Source of the DNA: an archaeon | GTDB taxonomy: Archaea; Asgardarchaeota; Hermodarchaeia; Hermodarchaeales; Hermodarchaeaceae | DNA length: 6,378 bases | Reading direction: 5' to 3' | NCBI GenBank assembly: GCA_016550415.1 | Contig: JABXGU010000100.1 | Location: 1 to 6,378, forward strand | Part shown: positions 1 through 5,709 of the stretch, in pieces | How the letters are laid out: the number at the start of each line of letters is the position of its first letter | Numbering within the stretch: the stretch's first letter is position 1 | Made by a program: the position numbers and the translations under genes | The notes under the pieces: model-generated | What the model saw: the letters and a program-made list of their open reading frames with translations, nothing else | Told to the model about the DNA's origin: nothing | The model's database searches: none

Positions 1-92
1 CTGATTGTGTCTTAATACTCCTGCTTGCGATTCCTCTAATTCACCTACGCTTATTAAATTGGGTACTGGCATTGAAGTATTTGAATAGCTAA
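1..92. other. Window-edge stretch, possible gene fragment on either strand
   Basis: Two incompatible readings are open at the left edge. On the minus strand an ATG at 72 reads 24 codons off the window (MPVPNLISVGELEES...), with a TATA-like GTATAC about 25 bases upstream, which would suit leaderless transcription. On the plus strand the frame starting at base 3 reads a hydrophobic segment (LILLLAIPLI) and a short tail before a TAA at 90-92, which could be the end of a membrane protein. Neither is long enough to recognise, and no family can be named. At most one is real. The rest of the sequence up to 157 shows nothing I can support. Confidence 0.2.
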
Positions 93-157
93 TGTATACT
101 TGTCGTCTATTCTGCTTATTACTAGGGACAGGATAATTTGAAAAGGATGTGACTTAA

Positions 158-175
158 ACAGATGCCACCATCTGT
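158..175 (+). promoter_or_regulatory. Hairpin/palindrome upstream of the carbonic anhydrase gene
   Basis: A perfect 7-bp inverted repeat, ACAGATG and CATCTGT, encloses a 4-base spacer (CCAC), ending 21 bases before the ATG at 197. Flanking AAA (155-157) and TTT (179-181) could extend the stem across a GGG bulge. It could be an RNA hairpin in the leader, a palindromic protein-binding site, or the terminator of something upstream. The sequence alone does not decide between these. Confidence 0.35.
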
Positions 176-196
176 GGGTTTGTGAAGTGATGTAAC

Positions 197-733
197 ATGG
201 TTATCGTGACTTTTCAAGGCAAGAAGCCTGTGATTGCTAAGGATGCATATATTTCAGAGCGAGCTTCAGTTATTGGCGCAGTGACTATTGGTGCTCGTAG
301 TAGTGTTTGGGAGCATACAGCATTACGTGCTGACTATAACACCATTACAATCGGTTCAGATAGCAGCATCCAGGATAACTGTACTGTACACTGTGATCTC
401 CGGTTCCCCACTCACATTGGAAACAGGGTTACATTGGGGCATAACTCGGTTGCCCATGGCTGCACAATCGAAGATGATGTTTTGATAGGTATTGGTGCGG
501 CTATTCTGAATAATGCTCACATTGGTGATCACTGTATTGTGGGTGCGGGTTGTGTAGTTACTCCTGGTGCAAAGATTCCAGCAAAGAGTCTTGTTCTTGG
601 TGTTCCTGGCAAGGTTGTTCGGTCCCTTACTAAAGCGGACCTACGTATTCTGGAGGATAGTTGGCAAGCCTATGTTCAACTTAGTCGTCAATACCTTGCT
701 GAAGCTCAGTCTTCTATTGAAGAGTTGAAATAA
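197..733 (+). CDS. Gamma-class carbonic anhydrase family protein (CamH-like, left-handed beta-helix)
   Basis: The 178-residue protein is mostly hexapeptide repeats (about residues 10-140, recurring IG-x-x motifs such as AVTIG, THIGNR, DVLIG, AHIGDH), which fold as a left-handed beta-helix trimer. A charged C-terminal helix (about 145-178) follows. The zinc ligands of gamma carbonic anhydrases are in place: His65 (NCTVHCD), His82 and His87 (LGHNSVAHG). The conserved Arg44, Asp46 and Gln59 are also present. The long acidic loop carrying the proton-shuttle glutamate of Methanosarcina Cam is absent, as in the shorter CamH/YrdA-type members. The likely role is cytoplasmic CO2/bicarbonate interconversion, but many relatives have weak or untested activity, and some act as acyltransferase-like or ferripyochelin-binding-annotated proteins. 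The start is supported by GTGAT at 187-191, five bases before the ATG. The next gene, an aldolase/phosphatase, lies on the same strand 133 bases downstream and probably has its own promoter. Confidence 0.88.
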   Translation: MVIVTFQGKKPVIAKDAYISERASVIGAVTIGARSSVWEHTALRADYNTITIGSDSSIQDNCTVHCDLRFPTHIGNRVTLGHNSVAHGCTIEDDVLIGIGAAILNNAHIGDHCIVGAGCVVTPGAKIPAKSLVLGVPGKVVRSLTKADLRILEDSWQAYVQLSRQYLAEAQSSIEELK

Positions 734-758
734 TGATTTAATAGTAGCTTAAGGCGAA

Positions 759-769
759 TATATTTTATA
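759..769 (+). promoter_or_regulatory. Possible TATA box of the aldolase/phosphatase gene
   Basis: The AT-only run TATATTTTATA lies about 100 bases upstream of the chosen GTG start. It resembles an archaeal TATA element and would put transcription initiation near 790, leaving a leader of roughly 75 bases. No convincing upstream B-recognition element was identified. It is an inference from composition and position only. Confidence 0.35.
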
Positions 770-786
770 GTGGTAAGGTATTCTCC

Positions 787-837
787 CATTTGTTTGTTGC
801 ATCGCAACTTTCATAAAATGCTGCTTGTCAACAAATG
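787..837 (+). promoter_or_regulatory. Structured leader: nested inverted repeats before the aldolase/phosphatase gene
   Basis: An outer 8-bp perfect inverted repeat (CATTTGTT at 787-794, AACAAATG at 830-837) encloses an inner 5-bp hairpin (GTTGC at 796-800, ATC loop, GCAAC at 804-808). If transcription starts near 790 from the upstream TATA-like box, most of this would be in the 5' untranslated RNA, ending about 30 bases before the start codon. It does not match a riboswitch class I know. It could equally be an operator. Confidence 0.35.
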
Positions 838-856
838 CGTACAACCTTCATATTAT

Positions 857-861
857 GGTGA
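857..861 (+). promoter_or_regulatory. Ribosome binding site that sets the GTG start at 867
   Basis: GGTGA, the core anti-Shine-Dalgarno match of archaeal 16S rRNA, is five bases upstream of the GTG at 867. The in-frame upstream candidates, ATG at 855 and TTG at 825, have no such site before them. Confidence 0.65.
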
Positions 862-866
862 CACAT

Positions 867-1964
867 GTGAAGATTACAGTCTCAGTAATCAAAGCTGATA
901 TTGGTAGCATCGGTGGACATGTCCGAACATGTGACATAGTAACCGACATCGTTTGCCAAAAGGTGGTAGCTGCACAAGAATCGGGTTTAATCATTGACCA
1001 CAAGATTTGGAATGCCGGAGACGACACCGAGATTCTTATGACGCACACCCGGGGCGTCGATGATGAGAAAATTCATAAACTTGCCTTTGAAGCACTGAAG
1101 GCAGGTGCCGATAATGCACGGGAACGTGGACTTTATGGCGCAGGACAGGACCTGCTAAAGGACGCTTTTAGCGGAAATGTCCGGGGAATGGGGCCGGGGG
1201 TCGCTGAAATTGAATTCGAAGAACGCCCTGCTGACCCATTCATTGTCTTTACTGCTGATAAGACAGCTCCTGGAGCCTTCAACTATCCGATTTTCCGCAT
1301 CTTTGCAGATCCCTTCAACACTGCAGGGCTAGTAATAGACCCTAAGTTGCATGCTGGATTCACCTTTGAAATCTACGATATAAAAGGCAATAAGAAGGTC
1401 AGAATGCAACTCCCCGAAGAATATTATGACATGCTAGCTCTCATCGGTTCAACAGAGGATTATGTCATCAAGCGTGTAATATCGAAGAACGAGAAATTGG
1501 GAACTGCAGCAGCAATCTCTACAGAAAAACTCTACGCCGTTGCTGGTAAATACATCGGGAAAGATGACCCTGCCGCAATAGTCCGTGCCCAAAGTGGTTT
1601 CCCAGCAACAGGTGAAGTCCTTGAAGGTTTCGCCCTCGGTCATCTGGTACCTGGTTGGATGCGTGGCAGTCACAATGGACCACTCATGCCTGTTCCACTG
1701 AAATACTCACAATGTACTCGCTTCGATGGACCACCCAGAATCACCGGACTTGCTTTCAGCATGAAGCACGGAAAATTAACAGAACCTATAGATGTCTTTG
1801 ATGACCCTGCCTGGGATATAACCCGCGAACAATGTATGAATGTCTGCGATTACCTCAGGCGACATGGACCATTCGAGCCACACCGCCTCCCTCCTGCATC
1901 AATGGAATACACTACACTTCCCAATGTATTGGAACGGCTGAAATCACGGTTCAAGCCAGTCTAG
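867..1964 (+). CDS. fbp: Bifunctional fructose-1,6-bisphosphate aldolase/phosphatase (archaeal type V FBPase)
   Basis: This single-domain cytoplasmic enzyme condenses dihydroxyacetone phosphate with glyceraldehyde 3-phosphate and then dephosphorylates the product to fructose 6-phosphate, making gluconeogenesis one-way. From the GTG start the protein is 365 residues, and key residues fall at the numbering of the Thermoproteus enzyme: Asp11 and His18 (KADIGSIGGH), Asp52-Asp53 (GDD), Tyr229, Lys232 (Schiff-base lysine), Asp233-Asp234 (YIGKDD) and Tyr348 (MEY). Other family signatures are GAGQDLLKDAFSGN, DKTAPGAFN, ADPFNTAGLVIDP, RAQSGFPA, GWMRGSHNGPLMP, TRFDGPP and PFEPHRLPP. It is full length with no missing catalytic residue. 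ATG 855 would add four residues; the ribosome binding site and the family numbering favour 867. The upstream carbonic anhydrase-like gene points the same way, but a TATA-like box and structured leader between them suggest separate transcription. Confidence 0.97.
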   Translation: MKITVSVIKADIGSIGGHVRTCDIVTDIVCQKVVAAQESGLIIDHKIWNAGDDTEILMTHTRGVDDEKIHKLAFEALKAGADNARERGLYGAGQDLLKDAFSGNVRGMGPGVAEIEFEERPADPFIVFTADKTAPGAFNYPIFRIFADPFNTAGLVIDPKLHAGFTFEIYDIKGNKKVRMQLPEEYYDMLALIGSTEDYVIKRVISKNEKLGTAAAISTEKLYAVAGKYIGKDDPAAIVRAQSGFPATGEVLEGFALGHLVPGWMRGSHNGPLMPVPLKYSQCTRFDGPPRITGLAFSMKHGKLTEPIDVFDDPAWDITREQCMNVCDYLRRHGPFEPHRLPPASMEYTTLPNVLERLKSRFKPV

Positions 1965-2003
1965 AAAATATAGTTTAGTTCATCGAATCGCTACCTTGCA
2001 CTG

Positions 2004-2031
2004 ATACTCAAGCTAGTAGATAGCGGAGTAT
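2004..2031 (+). terminator. Hairpin downstream of the aldolase/phosphatase gene
   Basis: The arms ATACTC-aa-GCTA and TAGC-g-GAGTAT pair as 10 bp with a small internal bulge and a 5-base loop, starting 40 bases after the stop codon. There is no long T-run after it, so it is not a typical intrinsic terminator. It may be a 3' stabilising or processing structure. Apart from this, the stretch from 1965 to 2116 shows nothing further. Confidence 0.35.
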
Positions 2032-2116
2032 AGCTGAGACATCCTACCAAATTCAGAATTAACAAAAGAAAACTCAGTGCAACATGGCAAAAGCAAACCT
2101 AACCATCGAGGAAACC

Positions 2117-2130
2117 TGAAAAGAAAGAAA
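2117..2130 (-). terminator. T-rich terminator of the tRNA-Arg gene
   Basis: Directly after the tRNA 3' end, the minus strand reads TTTCTTTCTTTTCA. Such a pyrimidine, T-rich run is the usual archaeal transcription stop after a tRNA gene. Confidence 0.5.
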
Positions 2131-2235
2131 TGGCGGGCCCGCAGGGATTTGAACCCCGGATCTACTGGTCCGAAGCCAGTCGCCGTATCCACCTTACCCC
2201 AGATGACAGAAATCATCAGGCTTGGCCACGAGCCC
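2131..2235 (-). tRNA. tRNA-Arg (anticodon TCG) with an intron in the D-loop; 3' CCA encoded
   Basis: Read on the minus strand, GGGCTCG (2235-2229) pairs with CGGGCCC (2141-2135), followed by a discriminator G and encoded CCA (2133-2131). The T-arm is CGGGG-TTCAAAT-CCCTG. The anticodon arm is ACTGG-CTTCGGA-CCAGT, giving anticodon TCG (2173-2171), which reads CGN arginine codons. The D-stem is GCC (2227-2225) with GGC (2184-2182). The D-loop is far too long because about 28 extra bases sit between positions 14-15 and 17-18 of the mature molecule. Removing them leaves a normal 77-base tRNA including CCA, with G18-G19 preserved. The TGGATA of its D-loop recalls eukaryotic tRNA-Arg. The gene is divergent from argS, whose product would charge it. 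Confidence 0.93.
2193..2220 (-). other. Probable tRNA intron (28 nt) within the D-loop of tRNA-Arg(TCG)
   Basis: The insert carries a hairpin GATGA (2217-2213), a 6-base loop and TCATC (2206-2202), extendable by CC/GG across a T-T mismatch. AAG occurs at both junctions, so the exact borders can slide by up to three bases (to 2196-2223). GCCT next to the hairpin can pair with AGGT near the 3' junction, resembling the central helix of a bulge-helix-bulge splice site. However, the 3' bulge would be about 7 bases rather than 3, so the motif would be a relaxed one. Excision by the archaeal tRNA-splicing endonuclease is inferred. Confidence 0.7.
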
Positions 2236-2302
2236 TATCACAATTTTGGTAAACGCCTTATTTCATCCTTGTCGTTTAATCGTTTCGCCACTGGATTTCA
2301 CA

Positions 2303-2309
2303 TTTTTAT
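2303..2309 (+). promoter_or_regulatory. Weak TATA-like element in the tRNA-Arg/argS divergent region
   Basis: TTTTTAT lies about 75 bases upstream of the argS start and is the most TATA-like sequence on this strand between the two divergent genes. The region 2236-2382 holds no gene on either strand that I can support. The call is tentative. Confidence 0.2.
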
Positions 2310-2382
2310 CGATTCATTGTCAGTATTAGCGAATGACGAAAGAGAGAAAAGTGTGTCTCAATGGTACCTGAACAGTGTTTGA

Positions 2383-4254
2383 ATGGCGATGTGTATGAAC
2401 CCTTGGGAGCAGTTCCGACAGCAAGTTGTCGAAGCTCTGCAATTTTCAAGCGGAAAAGACCTTAGTGCTTACCTAGAAATTCCAGCAGACCCACGTCATG
2501 GTGACCTAGCCTGTACTGCTGCCTTTTCGCTTGCCCAGGAACTCCAAAAAAGCCCTGTTGAAATTGCTAAAGAATTCGCCAAACTTGACCCAACGAAATT
2601 TACATTAATCGAACAAGCCATCGCCCAAGGACCCTATATCAACTTCCACCTCAACATTATTCGTTACCGCCGTCTTGTCATCGATGCAGTCCGAGAGCAA
2701 GGGAATCATTACGGAGAATCAGACGAATATAAAGGAAAACATGCTGTCGTCGAATATCCTGCAGTGAACCCTGGAAAACCGATTCACATAGGTCACGCTC
2801 GAAATGCTGTACTTGGTTCCACTATCTCTCGTGTTTTGAAGACTGTGGGATATGATATTACTAGGATGGATTATATCGATGATTTAGGCCTGCAGGTAGC
2901 TATAGCTTATTGGGGGATGAAACATCTCAAAGGGGCAAAACTCAGGGGTAAATTTGATCAAGCATTGGGTCGCTTGTATGTGGAGGCAGAGCAGAAGCAC
3001 GATAAGGATCAGGTACGCAAATATTTGCGGCTAATGGAGGAAGGCGATAATAAGGTTGCTAGGGAGGTCCGGGCGATGTCTGATCGCTGTCTTCGAGCTC
3101 AACACAAGACCACAGCGTTATTGAATGTTCATCATGATTTGCTAGTCTGGGAGAGTGATATCGCTCATTCTGGTCTTTTTGCTAAAGCCCTTGACAAGAT
3201 TCTGAAGTCTCCCAACATCAAGCGTGTAGCTAAAGGCGAGAAAGCAGGTTGCATCGTTGTGGACCTTAGTGCTTATGAGGAATTTCGACAGTTGAAAGAT
3301 ACTGCTAAGGTGTTGGTTCGTTCAGACAAAACAGCCACCTATACAGGAAAGGACATCGCATTCCATTTGTGGAAATTTGGCATCATAGCGGATCCCTTCC
3401 ATTATCAACCCTATCGCGTCAAACATGGTGAAGAAGACATATTGTGGACAACTGCATCAAAGGGCGAGGTGGGACGCTACAAACCCGCAGATGCAATATT
3501 CAATGTTATTGGAATGCCGCAAAGCCAACCTCAACGAACTGTCTACCTTGTCTTAAAGACTCTAGGGTATACTGATGCTTCAGATAATTACTTTCATCTG
3601 GCATATGAGTTTGTGACCCTTCCAGATGAGCGTTTCTCTGGAAGACTTGGTACATGGATTGGCTTTAGCGCTGATGCTGTGCTAAGGGAGGCAATTCGTC
3701 GGGCACAGCGTGAGGTTAAGAAAAGAAATCCAGATGCTGACTCTACATTTTACAAACAAGTAGCCAGAGCTGTTGGAAGTGCAGCAATCCGGTATGCCCT
3801 TTTGAAGGTCGCTGTTGAGAAACAAATTGTATTCAAATGGGATGATGTGCTCAACTTTGATGGTAATGCGGCACCTTATCTGATGTATACACATGCTAGG
3901 GCCTGTTCAATTCTAAGCAAACAGGCAGCTCCTGCTAAAGCTGGTTTGGATCTTCTTGACAGCCCTTGGGAAACGGAACTTATCAAGCTGATTGGTCGGT
4001 TCCCCTCAGTTGTTCTTGAGATTGTGCAGGGGATGCAGAGAGAGAAGTGGGGAACCCGCATTGAGCTCTTCAAACTTGCTGAATATACCTACAGTTTATC
4101 GGTGGCTTTCAATTCCTTCTACAATCACTGTCCTGTTCTCAAGGCTGAATCAGCTGGATTGTGTGCAGCTAGGCTTGTCCTTGTAGATTCATTCCGTCAA
4201 GTGCTAGGAAATGCTCTTTATCTACTTGGAATTGAACCCCTTGAAAGAATCTAA
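2383..4254 (+). CDS. argS: Arginyl-tRNA synthetase (class Ia)
   Basis: This cytoplasmic enzyme ligates arginine to tRNA-Arg using ATP; ArgRS needs the tRNA for amino-acid activation. The 623-residue protein has the expected order: an N-terminal additional domain (about 5-90) that binds the tRNA D-loop, a Rossmann catalytic domain with VVEYPAVNPGKP and the HIGH signature at 135-138, the MDYIDDLG strand, and a late catalytic loop DERFSGRLGTW (415-425) in place of KMSKS. A DALR-type anticodon-binding helical domain (about 490-623: AAPYLMYTHARA, ending LYLLGIEPLERI) follows. Many archaeal ArgRSs have MSGRKG or MSTRKG in the KMSKS position; here Met is Phe and Lys is Leu. An in-frame TGA at 2380-2382 limits the start to ATG 2383, 2389 or 2395. 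None has a clear ribosome binding site, and 2395 (MNPWEQFRQQ) is a good alternative. The gene is head-to-head with tRNA-Arg(TCG) and convergent, seven bases apart, with the next gene. Confidence 0.97.
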   Translation: MAMCMNPWEQFRQQVVEALQFSSGKDLSAYLEIPADPRHGDLACTAAFSLAQELQKSPVEIAKEFAKLDPTKFTLIEQAIAQGPYINFHLNIIRYRRLVIDAVREQGNHYGESDEYKGKHAVVEYPAVNPGKPIHIGHARNAVLGSTISRVLKTVGYDITRMDYIDDLGLQVAIAYWGMKHLKGAKLRGKFDQALGRLYVEAEQKHDKDQVRKYLRLMEEGDNKVAREVRAMSDRCLRAQHKTTALLNVHHDLLVWESDIAHSGLFAKALDKILKSPNIKRVAKGEKAGCIVVDLSAYEEFRQLKDTAKVLVRSDKTATYTGKDIAFHLWKFGIIADPFHYQPYRVKHGEEDILWTTASKGEVGRYKPADAIFNVIGMPQSQPQRTVYLVLKTLGYTDASDNYFHLAYEFVTLPDERFSGRLGTWIGFSADAVLREAIRRAQREVKKRNPDADSTFYKQVARAVGSAAIRYALLKVAVEKQIVFKWDDVLNFDGNAAPYLMYTHARACSILSKQAAPAKAGLDLLDSPWETELIKLIGRFPSVVLEIVQGMQREKWGTRIELFKLAEYTYSLSVAFNSFYNHCPVLKAESAGLCAARLVLVDSFRQVLGNALYLLGIEPLERI

Positions 4255-4261
4255 CCATTCC

Positions 4262-5578
4262 TTACTTGGATGGAAAATCACGGAAAACATCATCAAGGGT
4301 TGGCATACCGATTTCCTGTAACTCATATCTCACCCTAACTGTAGGCTTGTTAATTTTTACAATGCGTCCAAGATCAATGGGGGTACCCACGACAACGACA
4401 TCTGCATCTACAGCGTTTATTGTCTCTTCTAATTCCTTGATTTGTTTAGAACCATAACCCATGGCAGGTATGATTTCACTTAAGTGGTCGAACTTCTCGA
4501 AAGTGTCTCGGATACTGCCAACAGCAAAACTACGGGGATCAACGATTTCTTTGGCACCAAATTTTAGCGCAGCTAGCCAACCAGCGCCATAGCTCATCTC
4601 TCCATGTGTGAGTGTTGGGCCATCTTCAACAACCACTACACGTTTTCCTCTAATGGCTTCAGGCTTGTCTACAAATAGAGGTGACGCAGCTTCAATAATA
4701 ACAGCTTCTGGATTAACTACCATAATATTCTCTCGTACTTCTTCAACTAAATCAGGTTCTGCTGTAGCGATCTTATTGATAATAACGACATCTGCCATTC
4801 GTAGGTTAGTCTCACCTGGATGATAAGTCACTTCATCACCTGCACGATGAGGATCAGCAACAACAATATGTATGTCAGAATGATAAAATGGAAAATCATT
4901 ATTTCCACCATCCCACACGATTACATCCGCTTCTTTTTCAGCTTCCTCGAGAATTTTGCCATAATCAACTCCAGCATAGAGAATAGCGCCTCGAGTAATG
5001 TGGGGTTCATACTCTTCCATTTCTTCAATGGTGCAGTTATAGCGTTTCATATCTTCAAGGGAGGCGAAGCGTTGGCAAATCTGCTCTGCTAGGTCACCAT
5101 AGGGCATGGGGTGACGGATTACGACAACACGCAATCCTTTGTCACGAAGAATTTGGACAACACGTCGGCTGGTTTGGCTTTTTCCCGACCCAGTACGAAC
5201 TGCGCACACCGAAATAACGGGCACCTTGCTCTTTAACATGGTAGTGTTGGGTCCCATAAGACGAAAATCTGCTCCGGCAGCATGGACATGAGATGCTACA
5301 TGCATAACATACTCATGCATCACATCACTGTAAGCAAAGATGACCTGCTCAACTTGATGACGTCTAATTAGCTCAGGAAGTTCATCTTCAGGATGTATTG
5401 GAATACCTTCAGGGTATAATTTCCCTGCTAAGACTGGGGGATAAACGCGTTTTTCGATACCCGGAATCTGTGTAGCTGTAAAAGTTACAACCTCATACTG
5501 CTTATTATCCCGAAAGTAAGTGTTGAAGTTATGGAAGTCACGACCAGCAGCTCCCATTATAATCACACGAGTTCTCAT
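4262..5578 (-). CDS. Cyclic 2,3-diphosphoglycerate synthetase family P-loop protein
   Basis: This 438-residue cytoplasmic protein belongs to the predicted-GTPase/cyclic 2,3-diphosphoglycerate synthetase family (COG2403-like). In some methanogens the founding member uses ATP to close 2,3-bisphosphoglycerate into the cyclic compound; homologues in other prokaryotes are mostly untested. The N-terminal Rossmann-like part (1-115) opens with VIIMGAAGRDFHNFN and contains FTATQIPGIE. A P-loop variant AVRTGSGKS (126-134) starts the nucleotide-binding domain. VIVWDGGNNDFPF (219-231) is the Walker B-like region, followed by DPHRAGDE and HPGETN. INKIATA (267-273) lies where a guanine-specificity NKxD motif would be but lacks the Asp. 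The C-terminus has VVVGTPIDLGR and IGMPTLDDV. ATG 5578 is preferred over the longer ATG at 5641: the family starts close to VIIMGAAGR, GTGAGG lies five bases upstream, and a TATA-like site would sit almost on top of the longer start. The gene is divergent from psmA and ends seven bases from argS. The substrate is inferred by family only. Confidence 0.85.
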   Translation of the reverse strand: MRTRVIIMGAAGRDFHNFNTYFRDNKQYEVVTFTATQIPGIEKRVYPPVLAGKLYPEGIPIHPEDELPELIRRHQVEQVIFAYSDVMHEYVMHVASHVHAAGADFRLMGPNTTMLKSKVPVISVCAVRTGSGKSQTSRRVVQILRDKGLRVVVIRHPMPYGDLAEQICQRFASLEDMKRYNCTIEEMEEYEPHITRGAILYAGVDYGKILEEAEKEADVIVWDGGNNDFPFYHSDIHIVVADPHRAGDEVTYHPGETNLRMADVVIINKIATAEPDLVEEVRENIMVVNPEAVIIEAASPLFVDKPEAIRGKRVVVVEDGPTLTHGEMSYGAGWLAALKFGAKEIVDPRSFAVGSIRDTFEKFDHLSEIIPAMGYGSKQIKELEETINAVDADVVVVGTPIDLGRIVKINKPTVRVRYELQEIGMPTLDDVFRDFPSK

Positions 5579-5583
5579 AGCTG

Positions 5584-5589
5584 CCTCAC
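5584..5589 (-). promoter_or_regulatory. Ribosome binding site that sets the start at 5578
   Basis: On the minus strand GTGAGG is followed by five bases and then ATG. This supports the 438-residue form over the 459-residue form starting at 5641. Confidence 0.55.
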
Positions 5590-5650
5590 ATCCAATAGGG
5601 GCACGCTTATGTCCAAGCGAGTAAAAGCCTTGTGATTCCACTGCAAATTT

Positions 5651-5658
5651 GATATAGA
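5651..5658 (-). promoter_or_regulatory. Possible TATA box of the diphosphoglycerate synthetase-like gene
   Basis: TCTATATC on the minus strand would place initiation near 5628. That is compatible with a start codon at 5578 but not with one at 5641, which would be upstream of the transcript. Confidence 0.35.
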
Positions 5659-5662
5659 CAAA

Positions 5663-5671
5663 CTTTTTTAA
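5663..5671 (+). promoter_or_regulatory. Possible TATA box of psmA
   Basis: CTTTTTTAA preceded by an A-rich ACAAA is a reasonable archaeal TATA/BRE-like arrangement. It lies about 40 bases before the psmA ATG, giving a short leader of some 15 bases that would include the GGGG (5699-5702) ribosome-binding candidate. It is an inference from position and composition. Confidence 0.4.
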
Positions 5672-5709
5672 CCAGATAGGTTGAACGTGCCAGTAACCGG
5701 GGAAAAATC

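Noticed and set aside
818..898. A 26-codon upstream reading frame from ATG 818
   Set aside because: It has no ribosome binding site and no coding character. It is kept only as part of the leader observation.
2202..2221. TGATGA in the tRNA intron, like the C box of an archaeal C/D guide RNA
   Set aside because: The insert is only about 28 bases, with no proper CUGA D box or guide spacer. The TGATGA is explained by the hairpin arm.
2328..2375. AATGACGA and a downstream CTGA resembling C and D boxes before argS
   Set aside because: The C box has a mismatch, and no internal D'/C' boxes or terminal stem were found.
2077..2382. A 101-codon plus-strand reading frame between the aldolase/phosphatase gene and argS
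   Set aside because: It runs antisense through the whole tRNA-Arg gene, including the T-arm (GFEP-like RARRDLNPG shadow), and has no recognisable protein features.
4608..5092. Plus-strand reading frames of 71 and 90 codons opposite the diphosphoglycerate synthetase-like gene
   Set aside because: They are antisense shadows of a well-supported gene, with low-complexity Ser/Thr or Ile/Phe composition.
5579..5641. A 21-residue N-terminal extension of the diphosphoglycerate synthetase-like protein
   Set aside because: The ribosome binding site, family N-terminus and TATA position all favour ATG 5578.
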